Assembly: GCF_000832305.1 (NCBI RefSeq)
Contig: NZ_CP010537.1
Span: forward strand, 124,001 to 188,000
DNA: 64,000 bases
Source of the DNA: Cupriavidus basilensis
Lineage (GTDB): Bacteria; Pseudomonadota; Gammaproteobacteria; Burkholderiales; Burkholderiaceae
Reading direction: 5' to 3'
Shown here: piece after piece, positions 35,041-43,019 of the stretch
Layout of the letters: each line of letters opens with the position of its first letter
Numbering within the stretch: the stretch's first letter is position 1
Made by a program: the position numbers and the translations under genes
The notes under the pieces: generated by a model
Database searches by the model: none
The model's input: the letters and a program-made list of their open reading frames with translations, nothing else
What the model was told of the DNA's origin: nothing

Positions 35041-35136
35041 TTGATGCCGCCGTCCCGGTCCGTCCCCGCCAAGCATTGCGTGGCGGGCCCGGCCAGCGCC
35101 CGCAGCCCACCGCGCAGCCCCGAATTGAAGCCAGCC

Positions 35137-35658
35137 ATGACCCATCAGCCCGAACTCTCCCCCGAAGCCGACGACCCGGACGCCGCCGGGGACAACGCAG
35201 AAAAGATCCAGGAGCCGCGCCTGTGGCGCGCCGACGGCTGGACCGCCCGCGTGATCAAGAACGAGGACGATGACGGCTGGGCCGTTGCCATGATCAAGGA
35301 CGGCGAGCCCGAGCCCGCCCTGGTTGGCCCATGGACCATGGGCCGCGACAAGAAGAACCCCAAACCGCTGGACACCAACGCCTTCTCGACGCTGGTCAAG
35401 ACCGCCTCCGAAGTGCTGCGCCGGCACGAGCAGCAACTGCATGCCATGCTGCACAAGAGCGTGATCGTCGACACGGATACGGCGCGCATCAGCGTGACGC
35501 TCGACATCGTGCCCGACGAAGACAATCCCTTCGCGGTGCTGCGCGCCACCGACGAGCTCGGCGACGAACTGGCCCAGGTGCGCGTGTCGCCGGGCTTCAA
35601 GCTGAGCAAGGCCAGCGCCGCGGACTGGATCGAGAACGCGTACCGCAAGCCGCGCTGA
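35137..35658 (+). CDS. conserved hypothetical acidic protein
   Basis: A 173-residue soluble protein with no recognised domain. The first 25 residues are acidic and disordered-looking; the rest (RLWRADGWTARVIKNEDDDGWAVAMI, then VLRRHEQQLHAMLHKSV) looks folded. Start at 35137 keeps the conserved-looking part. An upstream in-frame ATG at 34951 has a GAGGGG site but adds a low-complexity arginine/proline stretch. Confidence 0.7.
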   Translation: MTHQPELSPEADDPDAAGDNAEKIQEPRLWRADGWTARVIKNEDDDGWAVAMIKDGEPEPALVGPWTMGRDKKNPKPLDTNAFSTLVKTASEVLRRHEQQLHAMLHKSVIVDTDTARISVTLDIVPDEDNPFAVLRATDELGDELAQVRVSPGFKLSKASAADWIENAYRKPR

Positions 35659-35717
35659 GCGGCCAGGAGAACGCTCGCACAGCGCGGTTGAACAGCGCCG
35701 AGGCCGAGCTTGCCGCC

Positions 35718-36068
35718 TCAGGCCAGCAGCACCAGTGCGATGGCGATCGCCGCCGGCAGGCCCTGCACCCACAGGATCTTGCGGCTGGCCGTGCAGGCGC
35801 CGAAGATGCCGGCCACCAGCACGCAGCACAGGAAGAACAACTGCACCGGCACCGCGGCGGTGGCCAGGCCCCACAGCAGGCCGGCCGCGAGAAAGCCGTT
35901 GTACAGCCCCTGGTTGGCCGCCAGCGCCTTGGTGGCGACGGCGAATTCCTGCGTTAGCCCGAAGGCCCGCATGCCCTTGGGCTTATCCCACAGGAACATC
36001 TCCAGCACCATGATGTAGACGTGTTCCAGCGCTACCAGCGCGACAGCTGCAAGGGACAACCATGTCAT
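35718..36068 (-). CDS. DUF1304 family membrane protein
   Basis: 116 residues, four helices. The opening VALVALEHVYIMVLEMFLW and later GLYNGFLAAGLLWG are the DUF1304 pattern. Function unknown. Confidence 0.85.
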   Translation of the reverse strand: MTWLSLAAVALVALEHVYIMVLEMFLWDKPKGMRAFGLTQEFAVATKALAANQGLYNGFLAAGLLWGLATAAVPVQLFFLCCVLVAGIFGACTASRKILWVQGLPAAIAIALVLLA

Positions 36069-36116
36069 GACGGAATTCTCGGCAAGGGAAAGTAGGGGAG
36101 GGGGCGTTTTGCTGCG

Positions 36117-36659
36117 CTAGCGTTTCGGCGCAGGGGCAAGCCGCGCGATCAGCGCGGCATGGCGCGGGTGCGATGCCAGCAGGCTGCCGGCATCGGCCAA
36201 CTCGAACTCGCTGAACTCAAAGCCCGGCGCCACGGTGCAGCCCACCAGCGAGAAGCCATCCGGATCGCTGCGCTCGGCGGCGAACCAGCAGCCAGCCCTG
36301 ACCACGGCCTGGAACACCGCGTCGTCATCGGCGAGCGCGTTGCCCAGCCGGTGCGTGGTGAGGCTCCCGTCTTGGTCCAGCACATGCACGTTGAGCGGGC
36401 AGCCCGCGTAGAAGTGCCACACCTCGTCGGAGCGGATGCGGTGCCAGGCGGAGTAGGCGTTGTCGCACAGCAGGTAGTAGATCGCCGTGGAGGCGGCATG
36501 TGTGGCGGGATTGCCGGCCCCCTCACTCGACTGACGCAACACACGCGCGGCGTCGCGATGGGTCTCGCGGTAGTAGCCGCCTTCCGGATGCGGCTGCAGG
36601 CCGAAGCGCTGGATCAGTTGGTCTTTGTCTTTGTGTTGCGAGTCAGGTCGGGCAGGCAT
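36117..36659 (-). CDS. cupin_5 (DUF985) protein
   Basis: About 180 residues of a cupin-like fold: HPEGGYYRETHR near the start, WHRIRSDEVWHFYAG in the middle and LVGCTVAPGFEFSEFELA near the end are the DUF985 blocks. Start at 36659 follows GGAG; an earlier ATG (36689) is possible. Function unknown, possibly a sugar-binding or isomerase-like enzyme. 48 bp after the DUF1304 gene's upstream end, same strand. Confidence 0.82.
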   Translation of the reverse strand: MPARPDSQHKDKDQLIQRFGLQPHPEGGYYRETHRDAARVLRQSSEGAGNPATHAASTAIYYLLCDNAYSAWHRIRSDEVWHFYAGCPLNVHVLDQDGSLTTHRLGNALADDDAVFQAVVRAGCWFAAERSDPDGFSLVGCTVAPGFEFSEFELADAGSLLASHPRHAALIARLAPAPKR

Positions 36660-36856
36660 GCGTGGCGCTCCGGGATCGGTAGCCGCCATCATGCCCGCTT
36701 GCCGGCGCCGTAAGCAACCAGCGTCCTTGTGCATCCACGCCGCGCTGCGCAGCGTATCTGGTTTAACCGCGCGATTCACGTGTGGCCGGACCAGCGCAAG
36801 GCGCTGCTCCCCTGCAAGCCAGCCGCGATCCGCCGATCGCCCTGAAGGAGATTGCC

Positions 36857-37270
36857 ATGACCCGCCATTTCTTCAAGTCCTTGATGACTTCGGCCGCACT
36901 TGCCAGCATTGCCGCCACGGCGGTTCCGGCGCAAGCCGCTGGCCCCAGGGATAGTGCCGTGTCCGGGGATCGCTACGGCTACGTCTTCCATGCGTCGCGT
37001 TTCGATGTCTATAGCGATGGCGCGCGCCTGGACCCGGCTGCCGCTGCGGCGACGGGCGCGGATGCCAGCCGCCGGAGCAAGCCGGATCCGTTCTCGGACG
37101 GCGCGCGCAAGCTGGCTGGCATGGACCGCGGCGGCGTTTCCGCGGATCCGTCGCGCACGGTTGATCCGTTCTCGGACGGCGCGCAAAAGCTGGCCGGCAT
37201 GGACCGCAGCGGCCCTTCCGCAGATCCCGCGCGCAAGTTCGACACCTATCAGGACGGCGCGCATGCCTGA
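36857..37270 (+). CDS. secreted protein with DPFSDGA repeats
   Basis: 137 residues: signal peptide (ends VPAQA, about residue 27) and a mature part with a 24-residue repeat, DPFSDGARKLAGMDRGGVSADP and DPFSDGAQKLAGMDRSGPSADP, flanked by partial units DVYSDGA and DTYQDGA. Start has a GAAGGAG site. No known family; the aspartate-rich repeat could bind metal. A 12-bp DNA repeat follows its stop. Confidence 0.7.
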   Translation: MTRHFFKSLMTSAALASIAATAVPAQAAGPRDSAVSGDRYGYVFHASRFDVYSDGARLDPAAAAATGADASRRSKPDPFSDGARKLAGMDRGGVSADPSRTVDPFSDGAQKLAGMDRSGPSADPARKFDTYQDGAHA

Positions 37271-37283
37271 CCATCGGTGCAAT

Positions 37284-37349
37284 AACCGGGGCAACAACCG
37301 GGGCAACAACCGGGGCAACAACCGGGGCAACAACCGGGGCAACAACCGG
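37284..37349. repeat. 12-bp tandem repeat, 5 full units
   Basis: AACCGGGGCAAC five times from 37284, then a diverged sixth. Starts 13 bp after the stop of the repeat protein gene. Confidence 0.93.
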
Positions 37350-37451
37350 AGCGCTGGCCCGCGGCCTCGCAGGCGCCTCGTTCAGGGTTTTTGAAGTTTG
37401 CATGCAAGTCAACGCACTGCACCGCGCCACCTTGGTGGCACACTACTGCCT

Positions 37452-38519
37452 ATGCCCGTTGGCGCGAGCATCCTCGCTTGCGCCGATTACCTTGCGGGGG
37501 CGAAAACGGCCATAGTGCGGGAGATCGGTGTGGGTGAATTGCAGTCCTTGCTGGAGAGCCACGGCGTGATGCTCGTGTTTCTCAATGTGCTGGCCGAGCA
37601 GGCCGGGCTGCCGGTGCCGGCCGTTCCGATGCTGTTCGTTGCCGGCGCGCTCGGCATGCGCGAGGGCGGCCCGGCGCTGGGTGCCGTGCTGGCGGCCGTT
37701 ATCCTGGCCTGCCTGATTGCCGATACGGCCTGGTACTTCGCCGGCAAGCGGCTCGGGCAACCCATGCTGCGCACCATCTGCCGCGTTTCCATCTCTCCTG
37801 ACAGCTGCATCCGCCAGACCCAGTCGCTGTATTTGCGCGTGGGTCCGCGCTCGCTGGTGTTCGCCAAGCTGCTGCCGGGCGCCGGCGCACTGTCCACCGC
37901 CATGGCTGGCATGACCGCCACGCCGTTCGCGGTGTTCCTGTTCTACGACGCCATCGGGGCGCTGGTGTGGGCCGGCGGCGCGTTGCTGGTTGGCGTGGTG
38001 TTCACCGATTTTGTCGAAGTCATCCTGAACGCCTTCAGCATCTATGGCCCGGTGGCCGTCATGGTGGTGCTGGGCGCCTTCGCCGCCTTCGTCGCGTGGA
38101 AGTTCTGGCGGCGCGTGCGCCTGTTGCGCCGCACCCGGCGTGTGCCCCGCATGTCGGTGGAGGAGCTCGAAGCGCGCCGGCTAGGCGATCGCTTCCCGCT
38201 GGTGCTCGACGTGCGCAGCGACGCGGTGGAGCGGATCCCCGGCGCGACGATCATCGACCTGAATGCGCCGCTGGAATTACTCTCCGAGCATCCGACCAGC
38301 ATCGACATCGTGGTCTACTGCGCCTGCCCGCATGAGGTATCGGCAGCGGTGCTGGCGGAACGCCTGAAGGCGGCCGGCTACGCCAATACCTGGGCGCTGG
38401 CCGGCGGCTTCGACGAATGGAAGCGCCTGCATGGCGAGGCATCGCAGGCCACTGCCACCGAGGGCGATGCCGCGGTGGCGCTTGCGTCACACGCGGGCGG
38501 TCCCGGCGCGCTGCGCTAG
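37452..38519 (+). CDS. DedA-family membrane protein fused to a rhodanese domain
   Basis: About 355 residues. A DedA/SNARE-associated domain (LLVFLNVLAEQAGLPVPAVPML-type opening, FAKLLPGAGALSTAMAG) occupies residues 25-200; a rhodanese-like domain follows (LVLDVRSDAVERIPGA) with active-loop cysteine in VVYCACPHEVSA. DedA proteins move phospholipid head groups or C55-P across the membrane; the rhodanese part could carry sulfur or sense redox state. The real start may be a GTG near 37530, which would match the family start better. Confidence 0.85.
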   Translation: MPVGASILACADYLAGAKTAIVREIGVGELQSLLESHGVMLVFLNVLAEQAGLPVPAVPMLFVAGALGMREGGPALGAVLAAVILACLIADTAWYFAGKRLGQPMLRTICRVSISPDSCIRQTQSLYLRVGPRSLVFAKLLPGAGALSTAMAGMTATPFAVFLFYDAIGALVWAGGALLVGVVFTDFVEVILNAFSIYGPVAVMVVLGAFAAFVAWKFWRRVRLLRRTRRVPRMSVEELEARRLGDRFPLVLDVRSDAVERIPGATIIDLNAPLELLSEHPTSIDIVVYCACPHEVSAAVLAERLKAAGYANTWALAGGFDEWKRLHGEASQATATEGDAAVALASHAGGPGALR

Positions 38520-38530
38520 CGCGGCGCGGG

Positions 38531-39229
38531 TCAGCAGCCGACCCAGTAGGCGTAGCCCACCAGCCGGTCGCCGAGGAAGTACAGGCGGTACTGGTCGCCG
38601 TCGCCGTCCAGCGTGTAGAGCGTGGTGTAGGCGAGCTGCTCGAGCGGGTCGCCCTCGTCGCGGTCGGACGGGCTGCGTACCTTGCCCGGTGCCTCAGCCA
38701 GTTTCCAGCGCGGGTTCTTGCGCAGGGCCGTGTTGAGCTGCGTCAGCGTGGAGGCAGCGGTAACCTCCTGGTTTTCCAGCTTGAGCGTCAGCCCGGCCGG
38801 GATGCCGTGCAGCGCGCGGATTACGGCGTCGCCGCTGCGGCCCACTTCGATCAGCGCATCGGGGTAGTGGTAGTCCATCAGGTGCTCTTCGTCGAGCGCC
38901 GTGCCGCATTCATCCTGGTTGGGCGTGATGTCCGGCGGCTTGCCCCACGCCGCCTGCACGTCCGCCATGCTGGTCAGCCCGCGCAGGGCGACCAGCGGGC
39001 GCGCCAGCGGCGCGGGCGCATAACCGGGCTCGTCGTCCGGCTGGGCAGCGTCGTCGGCGCGCGCTGCCTGCGCATCCGATGAGGCGGCGGCGGATGGGGA
39101 TGTGGCGGAGGTGGCCGGAGCCGGTTCATTGCGTTCGCATCCAGGCAGCGCGGCTAACGCGGCGCAGGCGGCGAGGGCGGACAGGCAGCGGGACAGCGCG
39201 GGGCCGTCGGTGTCGTTCAGGCGGAGCAT
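38531..39229 (-). CDS. predicted lipoprotein, unknown function
   Basis: 232 residues with a lipobox LAALPGC near residue 31, an Ala/Ser/Asp-rich linker (35-70) and a folded domain with two more cysteine contexts (DECGTALDEEHLMDYHY and the terminal YAYWVGC). Probably anchored in the outer membrane facing the periplasm. Converges on the DedA-rhodanese gene. Confidence 0.75.
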   Translation of the reverse strand: MLRLNDTDGPALSRCLSALAACAALAALPGCERNEPAPATSATSPSAAASSDAQAARADDAAQPDDEPGYAPAPLARPLVALRGLTSMADVQAAWGKPPDITPNQDECGTALDEEHLMDYHYPDALIEVGRSGDAVIRALHGIPAGLTLKLENQEVTAASTLTQLNTALRKNPRWKLAEAPGKVRSPSDRDEGDPLEQLAYTTLYTLDGDGDQYRLYFLGDRLVGYAYWVGC

Positions 39230-39349
39230 GTTGCAAGAATAGCCGCTAAGGCGGCGACTGCGTCAGGAGCGCAACCATACACCGAAGCGCGCCCGCTGAG
39301 AATGCCCGCGTGTGGCTTGCCGCACGTCCGGGCGCCGCCGCGCCTGGTT

Positions 39350-40309
39350 TCAGTGCGCAGCGCCGGCGCGCTGGAAACCTGTCATGTCGGGATAGATCGC
39401 GCGGATCTTGCCCCATTCCACCACGTTGAAGAACTGGCACTTGCCAGCGCCGAAGCGCTTGGCTACTTCCACGCAGAAGCGCACTGCTTCGGCAATGTCG
39501 ATCTCGTGGTTGGCGCTGGTGGCGCTGCCCGAGACCACCGACTGCGCCGTCAGCGCCACGCCTACCACCGGGGCGGCGGTGGCCACATGCGGCTGCATGA
39601 TGCTGTTGAAGTGGTACAGGCCGTTGTGATAGGGCGTGATGTCCTGCTGCGAGATCGGGAAGGTCACTGCCGGGCAACCGGTGGTGGACTCCATCGTTGC
39701 GACCAGGTCCGGGCTCACGCGCAGGATGTAGCCCTGCATGGCGGTGGGGGAGATCGCAAAGCCGCGCTGCTTGATGATGCTGTTGCCCTTGGAGGCATCG
39801 AGCGACAGGATCGCATCCATTTCCGGCAGCACCTGGTACGCGTTCATGGTGTCGGACGACACCGGCATGCCCATGAAGGGCACCGGATCGTGCGGCTGCA
39901 TCGACACGTTGGTGGACAAGTGCGTGGTCACGATGACGTCGCCGGCCAGGTGGTCGCCCTTGTGCTTCATCTGCGCCAGCTTGAGCGCCACGGCCAGGCT
40001 GCCGATCGGGCCGTCCGCGTCGGACACCAGGCCTACCAGTTCCGGGCGCGCGCCGATGGCGCCATTGCGGCCGATCACGCCTAGCGTGGGGGCTTTGCCG
40101 CCGCCGCGCTTGCCTTGGGTGCCGGGGATGACGATGGTGAGGAAGTCGGTGGTGTTTGTGGTGGGTTCCGGCGGGGCGTTGTTGATGGTGACGACGTCTA
40201 CCGTTACGCCGGCGGCGGTGTAGGCACCGAACAGGTCGCGGACGACTGCGCCGTTGGCGTTGGGGCTGTCCAGGGCTTCGTGGATGACTAGGGTTTGTTG
40301 CAGGGTCAT
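39350..40309 (-). CDS. DUF1177 family protein
   Basis: 319 residues. The wording MTLQQTLVIHEALDSPNANG and GDVIVTTHLSTNVSMQPHDPVPFMG is that of DUF1177, a family commonly seen next to OPT transporters and peptidases. It fits that context here, downstream of the porin-pepE-OPT run. Hydrolase activity is suspected for the family, not shown. Confidence 0.85.
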   Translation of the reverse strand: MTLQQTLVIHEALDSPNANGAVVRDLFGAYTAAGVTVDVVTINNAPPEPTTNTTDFLTIVIPGTQGKRGGGKAPTLGVIGRNGAIGARPELVGLVSDADGPIGSLAVALKLAQMKHKGDHLAGDVIVTTHLSTNVSMQPHDPVPFMGMPVSSDTMNAYQVLPEMDAILSLDASKGNSIIKQRGFAISPTAMQGYILRVSPDLVATMESTTGCPAVTFPISQQDITPYHNGLYHFNSIMQPHVATAAPVVGVALTAQSVVSGSATSANHEIDIAEAVRFCVEVAKRFGAGKCQFFNVVEWGKIRAIYPDMTGFQRAGAAH

Positions 40310-40358
40310 GGGGGGCTTCTTGAATGGGTTGGGTTTAAGTCAACTTCAAAGGCCTGAG

Positions 40359-40414
40359 GTCAAAGGCTTTGAGTCAAAGGCTTAAAGTCAAAGGCTTAAA
40401 GTCAAAGGCGGTTT
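40359..40414. repeat. 14-bp tandem repeat, 4 units
   Basis: GTCAAAGGCTTTGA, GTCAAAGGCTTAAA twice and GTCAAAGGCGGTTT, 50 bp upstream of the DUF1177 start. Confidence 0.88.
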
Positions 40415-40439
40415 CACCACCCCTGCGGGGCGGCGACCT

Positions 40440-40684
40440 ACTTTCTTGTCTTGCCAAGAAAGTAGGCAAAGAAGGCGCGCCGGATGGGGCGACTACCTCC
40501 TCGGGCTTCGACGAAAAGAGCGGCCGGGACCCAAACTCGCATCGCCTTGAGGCGATACTCAGACATGGGTCCCTCTTTTCCGCTCTTTTCGCCGAATCCC
40601 GAGGCGCCCCATACGGCCTGGTACACCTTGACGGCTCGCTTCGCATCGCGCTGGGGTGATTCCCGCCCTTCGGGCGGGAATCAC
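40440..40684. repeat. palindrome-rich intergenic element
   Basis: A 9-bp hairpin ACTTTCTTG/CAAGAAAGT (40440-40463), then a long nested imperfect palindrome from ATGGGGCG (40484) to CGCCCCAT (40612) centred on ATCGCCTTGAGGCGAT, then a perfect 13-bp stem GTGATTCCCGCCC/GGGCGGGAATCAC (40656-40684). No coding frame here is credible. Confidence 0.85.
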
Positions 40685-40719
40685 GGCTACACCAGTTGGT
40701 TGATTGCCGATGGTTAGCT

Positions 40720-40890
40720 CCCCTCTCCCACTTGTGGGAGAGGGGCCGGGGGAGAGGGCGGGCGCTCGTTGCGGCTGCGTGCTGGAACAAACCACGGGCT
40801 TCGCTTCAAGTGGCTCCTAGCTAAGCCACCCCTCTCCCCGGCCCTCTCCCCCTGAGGGGAGAGGGAGAGACAGCCGTCGTCATAACGCGC
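40720..40890. repeat. dispersed intergenic repeat, copy A
   Basis: Matches 51607-51785. Begins with a 12-bp stem CCCCTCTCCCAC/GTGGGAGAGGGG; shares CGGGCTTCGCTTCAAGTGGC, CTCCTAGCTAAGCCACCCCT and the palindrome CCCTCTCCCCCTGAGGGGAG. Confidence 0.88.
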
Positions 40891-40955
40891 GGCTTTGGCC
40901 CCTTCGGCGGCTTCGGCAAACGCCCCAACCCGGCGCGACGCTTCTCCCCGTACCT

Positions 40956-42104
40956 TCAAAACAAATGGCGCATGCCCAGCATCACGGTGGTCTGGTTGTT
41001 GCGGCCGTCCAGTTTCTTGCCGCTGTCGCCGGTCCAGTTGGTCGTTGCGTTGCCGAACAGGCCGGACCAGTCGCCATGTACCCAGTCATACGCCAGCGCC
41101 AGGTAGAGGTCGGTGCGCTTGCTCAAGGCGTAGTCCGCCACGCCGTAGGCTGTGGTGCGGTTGCCGCTGAAGGCGTCGGCGCGGGTGCGGTCGTGCATCA
41201 CGCTGGCGGTCAGCGTGACGGCGGGGGTGACCGTGTAGTTGGCCCCCACGGTGAAGAAGTCGTCGCGCCGGCTGCCGCCGAACACCGAGTTGAACGCGGC
41301 GCGGTTGGTGGCGGTGGCGGCGGTCGACATGCTGGTGATGGTGGCGGTATCGGTGCCGCCCTTGGACGAGTCAAAGCCGGCGTCGCGGTCGCTGTGGATA
41401 TAGTTGGCGAACAGGCTCGCGCGGCCCACCGAGGCCTTCAGCCCGGCCAGGTAGATGCGCGCGGCGCGGCTCATGCTGTCGCGGGTTTGCTGGAAGTCGC
41501 CCACGGCCACGAGCGGGCCTGAGGCGTACTTCATGCCCAGCGAGACCGACGACATCGCGGAGCCCTTGCCGGCGGTCTCGCCCAGCGCGTACTCGGCAAT
41601 CAGCGCCAACGGGCCGTAGTTGCCGGTGTAGCTGATCGCGTTGTCGTAGCGCTGGCCGGTCAGGAAGACCATCCACGCATTGGACGGCGCGGCGCCCACG
41701 CCGAGCGGGTCCACGTAGTACAGCATGGTGTTGGCCGTGGTGTACTGCCGGCCCAGCGCCACTTCGCCGTAGCGCTTGCTGCCGATCTTCACATAGGCCT
41801 GGCGCCCGAACAGCTGGCCCTGCTGGTCGAGCTTGCCGGTGTCCGCCAGCAGGCCGTTTTCCAGCACGAAGCCCGCTGACAGATCGCCGCCCAGGTCTTC
41901 GCTGCCCCTCAGGCCGAAGCGGCTGCCGGACAGAAAGCCCTCGCCACCCTGTTGCAGGCTAGCCAGCGCGCTGCCGTTGGGGTCCGAATGGGTCTGGTAG
42001 GTGAGCGCGGTGTCGATCACGCCGTACAGCGTGACGCCGCTTTGCGCCATTGCGGCGGCGGGCAGGCTCAATGCGAGCGCGCCAAGCCAGTGCTTGTTGG
42101 TCAT
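40956..42104 (-). CDS. outer-membrane porin, Burkholderia type
   Basis: 382 residues: signal peptide ending AAAMAQ, then SGVTLYGVIDTALTY, an intact 16-strand pattern and the terminal GMRHLF with the C-terminal aromatic needed for assembly. Last gene of the peptide-use run; it would let peptides or similar solutes cross the outer membrane. Compare the amber-broken porin at 22561. Confidence 0.92.
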   Translation of the reverse strand: MTNKHWLGALALSLPAAAMAQSGVTLYGVIDTALTYQTHSDPNGSALASLQQGGEGFLSGSRFGLRGSEDLGGDLSAGFVLENGLLADTGKLDQQGQLFGRQAYVKIGSKRYGEVALGRQYTTANTMLYYVDPLGVGAAPSNAWMVFLTGQRYDNAISYTGNYGPLALIAEYALGETAGKGSAMSSVSLGMKYASGPLVAVGDFQQTRDSMSRAARIYLAGLKASVGRASLFANYIHSDRDAGFDSSKGGTDTATITSMSTAATATNRAAFNSVFGGSRRDDFFTVGANYTVTPAVTLTASVMHDRTRADAFSGNRTTAYGVADYALSKRTDLYLALAYDWVHGDWSGLFGNATTNWTGDSGKKLDGRNNQTTVMLGMRHLF

Positions 42105-42229
42105 GGTTTTTCTCCTCCAAGGGCAATAGGGGGCCCGCGCAGGGGTCTTTCGCCCTGCGTCGGGGTGTGGCGTGGGTGGTGCGGCGCCGCGCGGCGCCGG
42201 GATTCAGGTCCCGGATTCGAGCCCGGAAA

Positions 42230-42985
42230 TCAGGCCCGGAAGTCTTGCCAGCCGTCCATGCCGGCCGGCCCGGTGATACGCGACAAGGGGAAGGTCTCGC
42301 CCTCGCGCAGTGTCTCTACCTGTCCCTCGGCCGTGAAGTGCAGCGCGTGGCGCTCGCCCAGCACCGTGCCGTTGCTGCCGTCGGAGAACAGCGCGGAGCC
42401 CTCCGGCAGCGCGAAGACCTGCTCCGGCGCGTTGATGTGCAGGAACTCCGCCAGGCGCTCTTCGCGGCTTTCGCCGTTGTGGCCGGCGGGCTTGCCGCCG
42501 ATGAAGTGCGGGTTGATCTGGAACGGCACCAGGCGCAGCGCGCGCAGCGAGGGCGGCTGCACGATGGGCATGTCGTTGGTGGTGCGGATGGTCGGGCAGG
42601 CCACGTTGCTGCCAGCGCTCCAGCCCACGTACGGCGTGCCGGCCTGCACCTTGGCGCGGATCGCGTCGACGAGATCGGCGTCGTACAGGCGCTTGAGCAG
42701 CGCGAACGTGTTGCCGCCGCCCACCGCGATGGCTTCGGCCTCGTCCACCGCGCGGCGCGGGTCGGCGCTGTGGTGGATGGACGCCAGCGCGTAGCCCAGG
42801 CGCTCGAACACCGGCTTGACCATGCCTTCGTAGGTATCGAAGCTGAAGGTCACGCCGGCGAAGGGGATGAACAGGACTTTGCGTGGCTCGTGCCTGAGCA
42901 GGGCATGGATCTGCGCGTCAGCGTGTTCGAGGTAGCCGAGGTTGTCCTTGCGGGAGCTGCTCATCAGCAAGATGCGTTGGTTCAT
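42230..42985 (-). CDS. pepE: dipeptidase E (Asp-specific), peptidase S51
   Basis: A 251-residue serine peptidase that splits N-terminal Asp from dipeptides in the cytoplasm. The nucleophile is Ser123 in GWSAGSN, with AVGGGNTFALL before it and NPHFIGG (His160) after. Length and order match PepE. Lies between the class V enzyme and the porin, same strand. Confidence 0.92.
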   Translation of the reverse strand: MNQRILLMSSSRKDNLGYLEHADAQIHALLRHEPRKVLFIPFAGVTFSFDTYEGMVKPVFERLGYALASIHHSADPRRAVDEAEAIAVGGGNTFALLKRLYDADLVDAIRAKVQAGTPYVGWSAGSNVACPTIRTTNDMPIVQPPSLRALRLVPFQINPHFIGGKPAGHNGESREERLAEFLHINAPEQVFALPEGSALFSDGSNGTVLGERHALHFTAEGQVETLREGETFPLSRITGPAGMDGWQDFRA

Positions 42986-43019
42986 GTCGGGTTCCGGTAG
43001 TTCAGTCGTGATGTCAGGC

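Noticed and set aside
34951..35136. Longer N-terminus for the acidic conserved hypothetical
   Set aside because: The extra 62 codons are Pro/Arg/Ser low complexity and a TAAAAT promoter-like signal lies inside, although the upstream ATG does have a GAGGGG site.
40374..40790. 138-codon minus-strand frame between DUF1177 and the porin
   Set aside because: Lies wholly in palindromic and repeated DNA; translation is an artefact of the repeats.
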